From positions 62,001 to 126,000 of IMG/VR virus record IMGVR_UViG_3300048556_000868: 64,000 nucleotides of DNA; one strand, 5' to 3'. This document shows, in pieces, positions 57,412-64,000 of this stretch. Position 1 is the first letter of the stretch, and every line of letters begins with the position of its first letter. This stretch comes from a virus. The notes beneath the pieces were generated by a model. The model was given only the letters and a program-made list of their open reading frames with translations. It did not search any database and was not told where the DNA came from. The translations under genes were made by a program, and so were the position numbers.

Positions 57412-57538
57412 CTTTAATTAACTCCAATAATATTTTTTGATTATTATATATTTTTTGTGCTAATGAATTTATTTGATCGTCACTTAATTCATCATCAATA
57501 TCATAAAGAAAATTTTGTATTTGTGTTTCTGTAATCAT
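57401..57538 (-). CDS. Small acidic protein
   Basis: The 45-residue protein (QNFLYDIDDELSDDQINSL) overlaps the upstream TAA by one base. Function unknown. Confidence 0.6.
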   Translation of the reverse strand: MITETQIQNFLYDIDDELSDDQINSLAQKIYNNQKILLELIKDGT

Positions 57539-57717
57539 TATTTATTCTTCTCATTTTCATCCAATAGAGCATCTAAAAGATGAATAATGCCCCAACCTAT
57601 TTCGCTATCTAATTCGGGGCGAAAGTTCTTTTTCAAAAGAGGGTCTTTATTGTCATGCCACAAGATAGATAACAAATGATTTCTTTGTTCTTCTAGTAAT
57701 TCGTAGTCTATATTCAT
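57538..57717 (-). CDS. Small acidic protein
   Basis: The 59-residue protein (LLEEQRNHLLSILWHDNKD) is helical; coupled on both sides by TAATG. Function unknown. Confidence 0.6.
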   Translation of the reverse strand: MNIDYELLEEQRNHLLSILWHDNKDPLLKKNFRPELDSEIGWGIIHLLDALLDENEKNK

Positions 57718-57830
57718 TAGTCAGAATCTATGCTAGTAATAATTAAAAGAAAGAGCAATACTAAGGCGCATCCTGCTATAATATTTATAGCATAAAATAC
57801 ATCGGGCAAACTCTCTAGTAAATTATTCAC
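57717..57830 (-). CDS. 37-residue single-helix membrane protein
   Basis: It starts GTG 57830 within the end of the upstream gene. INIIAGCALVLLFLLIITS is one membrane helix. Function unknown. Confidence 0.5.
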   Translation of the reverse strand: MNNLLESLPDVFYAINIIAGCALVLLFLLIITSIDSD

Positions 57831-58038
57831 TTATGTTTGTTGGGATATTTTGCTTGCTAACATCTTTTTGAATACGAAGCATTATTCCATCTGCATAACC
57901 GAGTAAATTAAAACTCGATTCAGATAACTTTGCTCCATGCTCCATATCGTCAAGGACTAATTCGCAAGCACTAATAATATTATATAAGTGAGACTCTTCC
58001 CCACTTTGATCTTCTTTATTTATCTCTAATTCTTTCAT
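57823..58038 (-). CDS. Hypothetical helical protein
   Basis: I start it at ATG 58038 (71 residues); TTG three bases upstream is less likely. It is acidic and helical (YNIISACELVLDDMEHGAK). Function unknown. Confidence 0.62.
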   Translation of the reverse strand: MKELEINKEDQSGEESHLYNIISACELVLDDMEHGAKLSESSFNLLGYADGIMLRIQKDVSKQNIPTNISE

Positions 58039-58041
58039 CAA

Positions 58042-58650
58042 TTATGCAACCATTAATTCTGAATAGTCATACTCTCCATTTTTGACAGGAACAAGAACTT
58101 CGACAAGAAAGTTTTTAACTGCCTCTGTTATTTGAATTAATTCTTGAAACTCATCGAATAACATAGAATTAGAATCACCTTGTCCACCATAACAAATACG
58201 ATAACCTTCTTCTAGTGGCGCTACATTGCCCCTTGGTTTTCTAATCCAATTATTGGTTTGTAGACATCTTACATATTCCCAAGGAGCATGATAAGAATTT
58301 AGATAAACTAATACATCAAGTCTTCCAACATTATTTCCAACACTATCTTTTCGATGGGTATAATCAACGAAATCAATGTTAGCAGATGGAAATTCGCTAT
58401 TCATATCTTTGAGTTGAACCATAACACCTTTAAGATTTTCACTACCATGATAAGTTTTGCCTTGATAGCCTGTTTGCACTTTACCTTTTGTTAATTCGCA
58501 CATTTTCTGATTGCGATCACCTTTACTAGTCCAAGACAAAACATTTTCTTCGGGCATTAACTTTTTAATAAGTCGATTGCTCTTAAAAATAATTTGGCTA
58601 GGATTCCATGTTTTCCAATTAACTCTTTGCGTTTCAAAATAATTTTTCAT
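58042..58650 (-). CDS. Hypothetical protein with alpha/beta pattern
   Basis: The 202-residue protein (VLSWTSKGDRNQKMCELTK, HAPWEYVRCLQTNNWIRK, FDEFQELIQITEAVKNFLV) is not assigned to a family. It has a TTGACA-N17-AATTAT promoter (58685-58713). Confidence 0.7.
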   Translation of the reverse strand: MKNYFETQRVNWKTWNPSQIIFKSNRLIKKLMPEENVLSWTSKGDRNQKMCELTKGKVQTGYQGKTYHGSENLKGVMVQLKDMNSEFPSANIDFVDYTHRKDSVGNNVGRLDVLVYLNSYHAPWEYVRCLQTNNWIRKPRGNVAPLEEGYRICYGGQGDSNSMLFDEFQELIQITEAVKNFLVEVLVPVKNGEYDYSELMVA

Positions 58651-58684
58651 AATAATTTTTGTTTATTAATTTAACGATAGACAT

Positions 58685-58713
58685 ATAATTGCATGATCAG
58701 CAATCCTTGTCAA
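58685..58713 (-). promoter_or_regulatory. Promoter with leader
   Basis: TTGACA-N17-AATTAT lies 34 bases before ATG 58650, with its -35 box inside the end of the upstream gene. Confidence 0.6.
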
Positions 58714-58873
58714 GAGAAAAGTTTGAGAAATGATGTCCATGCTCTTCGTAGAAAGATTGCACTAATTCGATTGCAGACATAACCGATTGACTATGGGGAT
58801 TTTCTCCTAAATCGCCAATAGCAGATGTTTCTGCTTCTTCTAAAACTAATTCTATTGCTTGTTCTAAATTCAT
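58697..58873 (-). CDS. Small acidic protein
   Basis: The 58-residue protein (AIELVLEEAETSAIGDLGE) ends inside the promoter of 58650. Function unknown. Confidence 0.65.
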   Translation of the reverse strand: MNLEQAIELVLEEAETSAIGDLGENPHSQSVMSAIELVQSFYEEHGHHFSNFSLDKDC

Positions 58874-59088
58874 TTATTTGTCTCCCAATTTTTTAATTCT
58901 CCAAAAATTTCTTCCCATTCTTCTTTTATTTCAATGTCGGGAATATTATCTAATCCTTCAAACCCATCTATTATATATTGAATCATTTGACTGACACTCA
59001 TATTCATTGCTTCTTGTTCCGCAAGATCATATCTCATATCTTCAATAGTAGGGTTACCTTCTCTAAGTTCTCTTTGTGTGGTTCTCAT
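58870..59088 (-). CDS. Hypothetical acidic protein
   Basis: The 72-residue protein (RYDLAEQEAMNMSVSQMIQ) overlaps the downstream gene by four bases. Function unknown. Confidence 0.65.
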   Translation of the reverse strand: MRTTQRELREGNPTIEDMRYDLAEQEAMNMSVSQMIQYIIDGFEGLDNIPDIEIKEEWEEIFGELKNWETNK

Positions 59089-59090
59089 AT

Positions 59091-59294
59091 TTAATCTCCT
59101 TGTTGTGTTCCGACAATTAATAATTTAATATCTCCATCATCTCCTGTTAAACCTAATTCTTCAGCGACTTGTCCAAATATCTCCCCATCGGAAGGTTCAA
59201 TTCTAATCCATGCGCAATTTTGACCATGTTCTGCCTCATAGACATCCCAATCATGTTTAAGTAATTCAGATTTTTGATATTTAGTTAATTTCAT
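59091..59294 (-). CDS. Hypothetical acidic protein
   Basis: The 67-residue protein (LLKHDWDVYEAEHGQNCAW) has AAGGAGATT upstream of the next gene at its 3' end. Function unknown. Confidence 0.65.
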   Translation of the reverse strand: MKLTKYQKSELLKHDWDVYEAEHGQNCAWIRIEPSDGEIFGQVAEELGLTGDDGDIKLLIVGTQQGD

Positions 59295-59306
59295 ATTTGT
59301 TTTTAT

Positions 59307-59519
59307 TTATTCTTTCCAATGTGGATAATCGGATTCTAGTCTTTCATGTAGTCTTTGGATTGTCAAGCGAGTTTTTTCTTTGTCTGACTCTTTTAAATAA
59401 TCAAGATGTTTTGGGTAATTTAAATAATTAAGCCCTTCTTCAAGGGCTTTTATTTGATCAATAATATCTTTTATTTCTTCAGCTTGTTGCTGAATTTTAT
59501 TTAAGATAGAGAAGTTCAT
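59307..59519 (-). CDS. Coiled-coil protein
   Basis: The 70-residue protein (LNKIQQQAEEIKDIIDQIK) is a coiled coil. Overlaps the upstream gene by four bases. Confidence 0.65.
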   Translation of the reverse strand: MNFSILNKIQQQAEEIKDIIDQIKALEEGLNYLNYPKHLDYLKESDKEKTRLTIQRLHERLESDYPHWKE

Positions 59520-59965
59520 GTTACATAATCAGCACACGCTATTGTCTTAATTATTTCTTCGGGTTCTTCCTCGTTTTCATGGTAACAAGTCCAATAGAAA
59601 TCAGAACAATTTTTTAGCATACCATTGGTGCATATTTCTTGAATGATTGGTCTAGGAGCATCCCATGCCGTATCAAAGTGGTAGTTAATACAATTATCAC
59701 TTTCTTCTGAAACTTCTGCTCTTACCGAATTCCATTTAGTTCCCCAATTATATACCGACCAATGATACCAATTATTATCCCCGAATTTTTTTCGCTCTTC
59801 ATCACCAAGATTCCCTTTAGCGTGAAATTTTTCAGAATGTTCGGGCATGGGTATTACTTTATTAAAATTAAAAACATTGTTATCGCTAAATAACTTTGCT
59901 TTTATTTCTTGCAATTTATTTTTTGGGGCTTCAAAGCCTACTATATTGTGAGTCCAATTTGGCAT
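59516..59965 (-). CDS. Api92-like (DUF1281) protein
   Basis: The 149-residue protein has MPNWTHNIVGFEAP at the start, VIPMPEH and YHWSVYNWGTKWNSVRA, the pattern of the ferredoxin-like Api92/DUF1281 phage family. It is found in many phages and plasmids; its role is unknown. Confidence 0.78.
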   Translation of the reverse strand: MPNWTHNIVGFEAPKNKLQEIKAKLFSDNNVFNFNKVIPMPEHSEKFHAKGNLGDEERKKFGDNNWYHWSVYNWGTKWNSVRAEVSEESDNCINYHFDTAWDAPRPIIQEICTNGMLKNCSDFYWTCYHENEEEPEEIIKTIACADYVT

Positions 59966-59971
59966 AATATT

Positions 59972-60232
59972 TTATTGTTGATCGTGAAGATGATTAGTCC
60001 AATCGTCATCTTTATCACGAAGTTCATTCCAATCTACTTCATCTGCTTTTATCTTCCATGCTATCTCTCCATTTGTAGGATCGGCATACTCGATGTTAAA
60101 ATCACAATCGTCAAGAGTTTTGTATGGATCATACTCTCTGACTATTTGCTCTGCTTCGTCTCGATTTTCAGCCTCGACATAAAAGCAGTTGATTATTTTA
60201 ATCCCAACACAATACTCTCTCTTTTTACTCAT
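59972..60232 (-). CDS. DpnD/PcfM-like small protein
   Basis: The 86-residue protein (IINCFYVEAENRDEAEQIV) has the Y-x-V-E-A-x-x-x-D-E-A pattern of DpnD/PcfM-type domains. Similar patterns occur at 62357-62566 and 62154-62360. Confidence 0.6.
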   Translation of the reverse strand: MSKKREYCVGIKIINCFYVEAENRDEAEQIVREYDPYKTLDDCDFNIEYADPTNGEIAWKIKADEVDWNELRDKDDDWTNHLHDQQ

Positions 60233-60563
60233 TATCTTTTATTTTATTTAATTTTTCTTGATATGATTTTTCTTGAAGGTCTTGGTTGTACATTTGCTCT
60301 TGAAGCTCTTTAGCTTCATAGCCTTTTTTAAAAGCGTTCATAAAGGGTTGGATGTCTCTTTTTAAATGACCTTGCCTGTTATTATCTATTTCCGCTTGTG
60401 TAAACCACTTATATTCTGTATTAAATAATTCATCTACATTGCATGGGTGGTATCCCATACTCACAAGCAAACCTTTAAAGATGTCAGCTATGCTTTCAAC
60501 ATCCATATCATCATCGACTTCAGCGCTATAAGTTTTATTATAATTATTTATTGTTATTTTCAC
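60225..60563 (-). CDS. Hypothetical acidic protein
   Basis: The 112-residue protein starts GTG 60563, overlapping the TGA of the upstream 45-residue gene. Coiled-coil C-terminus (ELQEQMYNQDLQEKSYQEK). Function unknown. Confidence 0.62.
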   Translation of the reverse strand: MKITINNYNKTYSAEVDDDMDVESIADIFKGLLVSMGYHPCNVDELFNTEYKWFTQAEIDNNRQGHLKRDIQPFMNAFKKGYEAKELQEQMYNQDLQEKSYQEKLNKIKDNE

Positions 60564-60697
60564 TTTTTAGACCAATTAATTTGTTGATAGTTTTTTTTAA
60601 ATTTATCAGAAATATTTCTAGGAGAATCGCCTTTGCCATTTTGAGTAGATGTTTTTGGCTTAGGTTGTTTAGTTTTCTTCTTTTGGTTCTCCTTCAT
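60560..60697 (-). CDS. Small Lys-rich protein
   Basis: The 45-residue protein (KENQKKKTKQPKPKTSTQN) overlaps the end of the upstream gene by 29 bases in another frame, and its TGA overlaps the GTG start of the next. Confidence 0.55.
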   Translation of the reverse strand: MKENQKKKTKQPKPKTSTQNGKGDSPRNISDKFKKNYQQINWSKK

Positions 60698-60986
60698 TAT
60701 TAAATAATTCTTCTAAGGTTACAGATTCTTCTTTATCGTCATTAGTCAAAGGATAAAACTCTATTGTCTTATAGTCAAGTATTTTATTTTTACATTTTTT
60801 TGCATCATCCAACATCATCTCCAAAGATTCTATCAATTCTTCGGGAGTATCAGCTATCACTTCGGGTTCTTCTGTATGCGCAGATATTTTACCTTCATCA
60901 TTATATATAACTTCATAAAGACCATAGTGGTCTTTTAAGCCCATACCTTTGTCGCTATTGTAATGTATTATTCTGTAATTCCACAT
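60669..60986 (-). CDS. Conserved small phage protein (MWNYRI type)
   Basis: The start is ATG 60986 (105 residues). WNYRIIHYNSDKG, YGLYEVIYNDEG and PEELIESLEMMLDDA match a widespread uncharacterised phage family. Overlaps the upstream gene by 32 bases. Confidence 0.65.
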   Translation of the reverse strand: MWNYRIIHYNSDKGMGLKDHYGLYEVIYNDEGKISAHTEEPEVIADTPEELIESLEMMLDDAKKCKNKILDYKTIEFYPLTNDDKEESVTLEELFNNEGEPKEEN

Positions 60987-61191
60987 GATCTTTGATGCCA
61001 AAACGACAAGTAAACATTATGTTGTATATATTATGCCAAGCCTTTTCATAATAGATGTTGCCATCTTGAGATAAGGTTGGTTTTTCAAAAGCATCGTTGC
61101 AATTTTGCTCGATATGGTCAATTAATATTTTTAAATCTTTTTCGATTGAGTCAAGTTTATTAAGCAAATATGTTGGCTCGATATTATTCAT
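60955..61191 (-). CDS. Hypothetical protein, paralog of 61184-61543
   Basis: The 78-residue protein shares QNCNDAFEKPTLSQDGNIYY and EKAWHNIYNI with KNCNKRFKRPSLNKDGSVFA and EEAWHNITNI of the upstream gene, a tandem duplicate. Confidence 0.65.
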   Translation of the reverse strand: MNNIEPTYLLNKLDSIEKDLKILIDHIEQNCNDAFEKPTLSQDGNIYYEKAWHNIYNIMFTCRFGIKDHVELQNNTLQ

Positions 61192-61543
61192 GGGTCATTA
61201 ACTTTTGCCTATATTCTTGTGCTAGGTCAGAACCCCATTCATCAACTGATTCGTCAGATAAATCGCAAGCAATTTCTATATTAGTGATGTTGTGCCATGC
61301 TTCCTCGGCAAACACACTACCATCCTTATTAAGACTTGGTCTTTTAAATCTTTTATTGCAATTCTTTTTAATGTGCCTATCTATGATTTCTATGTCATCG
61401 GCAACGCAAGACAAGCGATGTTTAAGTTGAAGGTTTTCTAATAGTAACCTTTCCAAGTTATCTTTATGCACTTCTCTTTCGGCAAGAGTAAGTTTTGCTG
61501 AATCTTCGTAAGTTGGGTAATCGTCTCCTATAATTTTTTTCAT
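61184..61543 (-). CDS. Hypothetical protein, paralog of 60955-61191
   Basis: The 119-residue protein has a coiled-coil start (LERLLLENLQLKHRLSCV) and the shared CNxxFxxPxLxxDG...AWHNI motif. It overlaps the downstream copy by eight bases. Confidence 0.65.
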   Translation of the reverse strand: MKKIIGDDYPTYEDSAKLTLAEREVHKDNLERLLLENLQLKHRLSCVADDIEIIDRHIKKNCNKRFKRPSLNKDGSVFAEEAWHNITNIEIACDLSDESVDEWGSDLAQEYRQKLMTHE

Positions 61544-61574
61544 GCTTTTACGATAAATGTTGTGTCTACTAATG

Positions 61575-61880
61575 TCAAGAGTTTTTTAATGGAGTCTTAA
61601 TCTTTTTTCCATCGACACTAATCTCTCCTCTGATAAATGCGCCAAAATCATCATTATTTAAATGAGATGTATCGGGTGGAACAACACCAAACTCTCCACC
61701 TATGCCTAAAAGTTTTGCTCGATCATTGAGCCTCTTATTCATTTGCTCCTTTAATTGGAACATTTTTTCTACAAGGTCTTCTATGAGAGGATAACCTGCT
61801 AACTCGAAAAGACGAGTATCTAATCCGCTCTCGACTTCAAACAAACTATCTATTTTTTGTATCTCTTCGCATTTATTCAT
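61575..61880 (-). CDS. Hypothetical protein
   Basis: The 101-residue protein (KMFQLKEQMNKRLNDRAKL, then GGEFGVVPPDTSHLNND) overlaps the AbrB-like gene by eight bases. Function unknown. Confidence 0.62.
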   Translation of the reverse strand: MNKCEEIQKIDSLFEVESGLDTRLFELAGYPLIEDLVEKMFQLKEQMNKRLNDRAKLLGIGGEFGVVPPDTSHLNNDDFGAFIRGEISVDGKKIKTPLKNS

Positions 61881-62157
61881 TTTCTTTTATTTTTTCTTTT
61901 ATCGCTTGTTCGCAAAGCTCATTAAATGTAATATTTTTTTCATGTGCGAACTGCATATATTTTAGCAATTCTTCGTTATCAAAGTCAAGCTCAATCGTTT
62001 CATATTTTACTTTTTTAATAATAAATGCTTCATCTTGTGGGATGAACTTCAAGTCATCACCAACTTCCCATCCTAGTCTATCTAGCAAGTCATCGGGTAA
62101 GCGAAAATATAGTTCGCCATCAAAACTTTCTTTAACTTCTAATTCTGAAACTTTCAT
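61873..62157 (-). CDS. AbrB-like (SpoVT/MazE) DNA-binding protein
   Basis: The 94-residue protein has a swapped-hairpin AbrB pattern (FRLPDDLLDRLGWEVGDDL, KFIPQ...AFIIKK) and a second part (NEELLKYMQFAHEKNITFN) like a helical dimer domain. It may be an early repressor or antitoxin-type regulator. Confidence 0.72.
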   Translation of the reverse strand: MKVSELEVKESFDGELYFRLPDDLLDRLGWEVGDDLKFIPQDEAFIIKKVKYETIELDFDNEELLKYMQFAHEKNITFNELCEQAIKEKIKENE

Positions 62158-62360
62158 TTTAATTCCATTGAATCTTCTTCAGATTCTTTTTCTTGCTCTT
62201 CTACAAAACTAACTTCAGCATTTTGTTTCCATGCTTTGCTTATTTCCCAATCAGCATCAACTTCATCAAAAGCCCTACTGACTGCATCATCTTTCGATTC
62301 TGAATCAATAAAGTAAGTGCGATAAGTTGTGCTTGCTATTTCTATTTCAAATCTTTTCAT
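62154..62360 (-). CDS. DpnD/PcfM-like small protein
   Basis: The start is ATG 62360 (68 residues); GAGGAA lies before it and it overlaps the upstream stop (ATGA). TYFIDSESKDDAVSRAFDE is similar to 59972 and 62357. Confidence 0.58.
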   Translation of the reverse strand: MKRFEIEIASTTYRTYFIDSESKDDAVSRAFDEVDADWEISKAWKQNAEVSFVEEQEKESEEDSMELK

Positions 62361-62566
62361 TTTATTTCCTCGCAACTAAAAACTCCTCTATCTCCATGAG
62401 TTTGATCGCCATGATATTTAGTTAAATTATGATTGTAAAAAAGATCTTGACAACCATGTTCGTCAAGTAATTCTTCTGCAATTTCTTCTGCTTCATCTAC
62501 ATTCTTAGCTTCAACTATAATGTATCCACCAATTTCTTCTGTTACTGATAATCTATATTTTTTCAT
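62357..62566 (-). CDS. DpnD/PcfM-like small protein
   Basis: The 69-residue protein (GYIIVEAKNVDEAEEIAEE) has the Y-x-V-E-A-x-x-x-D-E-A pattern. Coupled with the downstream gene by ATGA. Confidence 0.6.
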   Translation of the reverse strand: MKKYRLSVTEEIGGYIIVEAKNVDEAEEIAEELLDEHGCQDLFYNHNLTKYHGDQTHGDRGVFSCEEIK

Positions 62567-62837
62567 TACTTTTACTTTCCATTAATTTTTTAGCTTCCAT
62601 CAAAGCATTACAAAACTCTTCGATCTTGTCAACAGGGATTTGAAAATATTTATTATGACTTCTTCCTTGGCTTGTGATTGCAGTACAACCAACATGAACA
62701 TTAAAGTCGTATGCTCTAACTTCAAGACCGCTAAGACCACTACAATCTTTCGAGCTAGACCAAAAAGTTTGCTTTGACATTTCTTTCCTAGTTTTGCCTT
62801 TAGACCAAACTATTTCTTTTTCTATTAAATTATTCAT
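62553..62837 (-). CDS. Hypothetical protein
   Basis: I start it at ATG 62837 (94 residues), overlapping the upstream stop; a longer frame uses TTG 62891. CSGLSGLEVRAYDFNVHVG and a C-terminal helix. Function unknown. Confidence 0.62.
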   Translation of the reverse strand: MNNLIEKEIVWSKGKTRKEMSKQTFWSSSKDCSGLSGLEVRAYDFNVHVGCTAITSQGRSHNKYFQIPVDKIEEFCNALMEAKKLMESKSNEKI

Positions 62838-62997
62838 CGCTTTTAATATTTTTCCAAAATAAGTTTTGAGTTTCTTCGATGAAATTCTCAATAATTAAAT
62901 CAAGGTTGTATATTTTGTTCCCATGCTTGTCAACTTTAAAATTAACTTTGACTGATATGGTATCAGCGTCTTGTTCTTCTAGTGTTTCGGTATTCAT
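62830..62997 (-). CDS. Small acidic protein
   Basis: The 55-residue protein (VKVNFKVDKHGNKIYNLDL) is coupled by four- and eight-base overlaps with its neighbours. Function unknown. Confidence 0.6.
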   Translation of the reverse strand: MNTETLEEQDADTISVKVNFKVDKHGNKIYNLDLIIENFIEETQNLFWKNIKSDE

Positions 62998-63407
62998 TCT
63001 TCGTACATAAAAATAGGGGGATTAGTGTTGGGGTTATCTTTTATCCAATCCACATTGCTCATGTGGTCAAAAGTTCCAAAAGTATTGAAATCAACCCATT
63101 CGATTGCTTCTTCATATGTATTGTTATTATCAATGAGAGATTGAATTATTTCGTTGTACGAATAAATCACATTGCCTTGTCTACTATATCCGTGAATAGC
63201 TTGGTCATACATGTCTTTAGGTTCGAGAAATATAACGCTTGTTCCGTTGTTAATATTATACTCTACTATTTCCTCAATTAATGCTTCCTTTTCATCTCCT
63301 GTTTTTTCTATTATATCTTTTTCTTTTTCCATATCTTCTAAGGTTATAGCTCTTAAATCTTTTAGTTCCTCGATTAGTGGTAGTCCTTGTGAATTTAAAC
63401 AAATCAT
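62994..63407 (-). CDS. Hypothetical acidic protein
   Basis: The 137-residue protein (ITLEDMEKEKDIIEKTGDE, EEAIEWVDFNTFGTFDHMS) is first in the next coupled set. A TTGACA lies ~45 bases upstream. Function unknown. Confidence 0.68.
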   Translation of the reverse strand: MICLNSQGLPLIEELKDLRAITLEDMEKEKDIIEKTGDEKEALIEEIVEYNINNGTSVIFLEPKDMYDQAIHGYSRQGNVIYSYNEIIQSLIDNNNTYEEAIEWVDFNTFGTFDHMSNVDWIKDNPNTNPPIFMYEE

Positions 63408-63492
63408 CTGATGTAAAAGAGGTTAAAATAATATAATAGCAATGTCAATAAAAAAAATGATCCATATCTAGTCAAGCATCGTTATTTACATC

Positions 63493-63600
63493 ATGCTTAC
63501 AGAAAAAGATTGTTTTAATATAATAAAGTTTATGCTTACCACTATTGTTACAATGGCAAGCACAGGCTTAGGTTTCGTATTTAATTACCTTCCTTACTAA
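63493..63600 (+). CDS. Possible 35-residue membrane peptide
   Basis: MLTEKDCFNIIKFMLTTIV and a hydrophobic helix. It overlaps the end of the minus-strand gene by 20 bases. Weak evidence. Confidence 0.3.
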   Translation: MLTEKDCFNIIKFMLTTIVTMASTGLGFVFNYLPY

Positions 63601-63826
63601 AGGTTTTTAATACCCAAAGGACGAAATGCTTTAGATCATAGTGGTATCTAAATTTATTTCCATACGCACTCCAATAATTTAAATTTTTAATTAGGAAACC
63701 GAGTTTAGAGTGCAAAAGTTTTAATTCTTTTAAACTGAGATCGCATTCAGATATAGCTTTAGAAACAAGACTAGAAGCTTTTCTTATATTTTTATAATGC
63801 TCATCATAAGTCATTAGTTGGCACAT
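63581..63826 (-). CDS. Hypothetical basic protein
   Basis: The 81-residue protein (SKAISECDLSLKELKLLHS) is helical, and overlaps the upstream gene by 23 bases. Function unknown. Confidence 0.6.
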   Translation of the reverse strand: MCQLMTYDEHYKNIRKASSLVSKAISECDLSLKELKLLHSKLGFLIKNLNYWSAYGNKFRYHYDLKHFVLWVLKTFSKEGN

Positions 63827-63995
63827 CTGATGGGCAAATAATCTCCTCTATCAATTCAGAAACATAAGGTCTGAGAGCTATTTCTAGTTTTTCAGCTATC
63901 GTTATTTGGGCAGATTCGGATTGTAAGTTTATTTGGCAAGAGCCTGTGCTACCGCAAGCAATTTCTTTTAAAGTTTTTAATATAATTTCTTTCAT
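63804..63995 (-). CDS. Hypothetical protein
   Basis: The 63-residue protein (IILKTLKEIACGSTGSCQI) starts 5 bases from the window edge; a start farther upstream cannot be excluded. Confidence 0.55.
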   Translation of the reverse strand: MKEIILKTLKEIACGSTGSCQINLQSESAQITIAEKLEIALRPYVSELIEEIICPSDVPTNDL

Positions 63996-64000
63996 TTTAT

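Overview
The window is one contiguous piece of an AT-rich, double-stranded DNA tailed-phage genome. It carries a terminase large subunit, portal, prohead protease/scaffold, major capsid protein, tail proteins and several fibre-like genes, and also phoH, a phage sigma factor, an rIIA/rIIB pair and a tRNA-Cys. The size, the rII genes and PhoH suggest a large myovirus-like phage, but no sheath, baseplate or tape-measure gene could be identified, so morphology is an inference. Many genes have AGGAG-type ribosome sites and the early promoters are TTGACA-N17-TANNNT. The host therefore probably uses ordinary sigma-70 and Shine-Dalgarno signals, and its taxon cannot be told from the sequence.

1-30.7 kb is the late module, mostly on the minus strand. 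In transcription order from the right it holds PhoH, a GAF protein, a zinc ribbon, a sigma factor, a probable small terminase, two small proteins, an ERCC4-type nuclease, TerL, portal, protease+scaffold, a capsid-associated protein, major capsid, a SAP-like protein, a long fibre-like protein, connector candidates and two paralogous tail proteins. Plus-strand islands carry two possible tail-assembly genes, an S74 tail fibre, and an MbcA/ParS-like domain protein joined to a repeat-rich structural protein. Two more fibre-like proteins lie at 26.6-29.6 kb. A recurrent G(G)TGTAWTATA box, often 15-19 bases before an ATG, is a good candidate late promoter for the encoded sigma factor.

30.7-44.2 kb is a cassette-like early region. 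Fifteen copies of a ~70-bp palindromic element (two arms around a GC-rich centre) separate mostly tiny genes. Many copies are followed by a shared A/T-rich spacer and a TTGACA-N17-TANNNT promoter that ends 5-7 bases before the ATG, which predicts leaderless mRNAs. The design resembles the promoter/stem-loop cassettes (PeSLs) described in T4-type phages. The copies here have their own sequence, work on both strands and often supply the stop codon of the preceding gene. Larger genes here include a GQH-motif protein, a GP88-family protein and a DUF932 protein.

44.2-64 kb is nearly all minus strand: a candidate structured RNA (about 44.43-44.77 kb), rIIA and rIIB, then tightly overlapping operons of small hypothetical genes, many coupled by ATGA/TAATG overlaps. 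Recognisable members are a SprT-like metallopeptidase, an AbrB-like protein, an Api92-like protein, two small lipoproteins, several single-helix membrane peptides and tRNA-Cys(GCA). Late genes build and fill the capsid and tail; the right half probably holds early host-takeover and superinfection functions. Gene starts were moved where a promoter overlaps the longer ORF, and 27 genes too short for a 60-residue cut-off were added by translating the sequence by hand.
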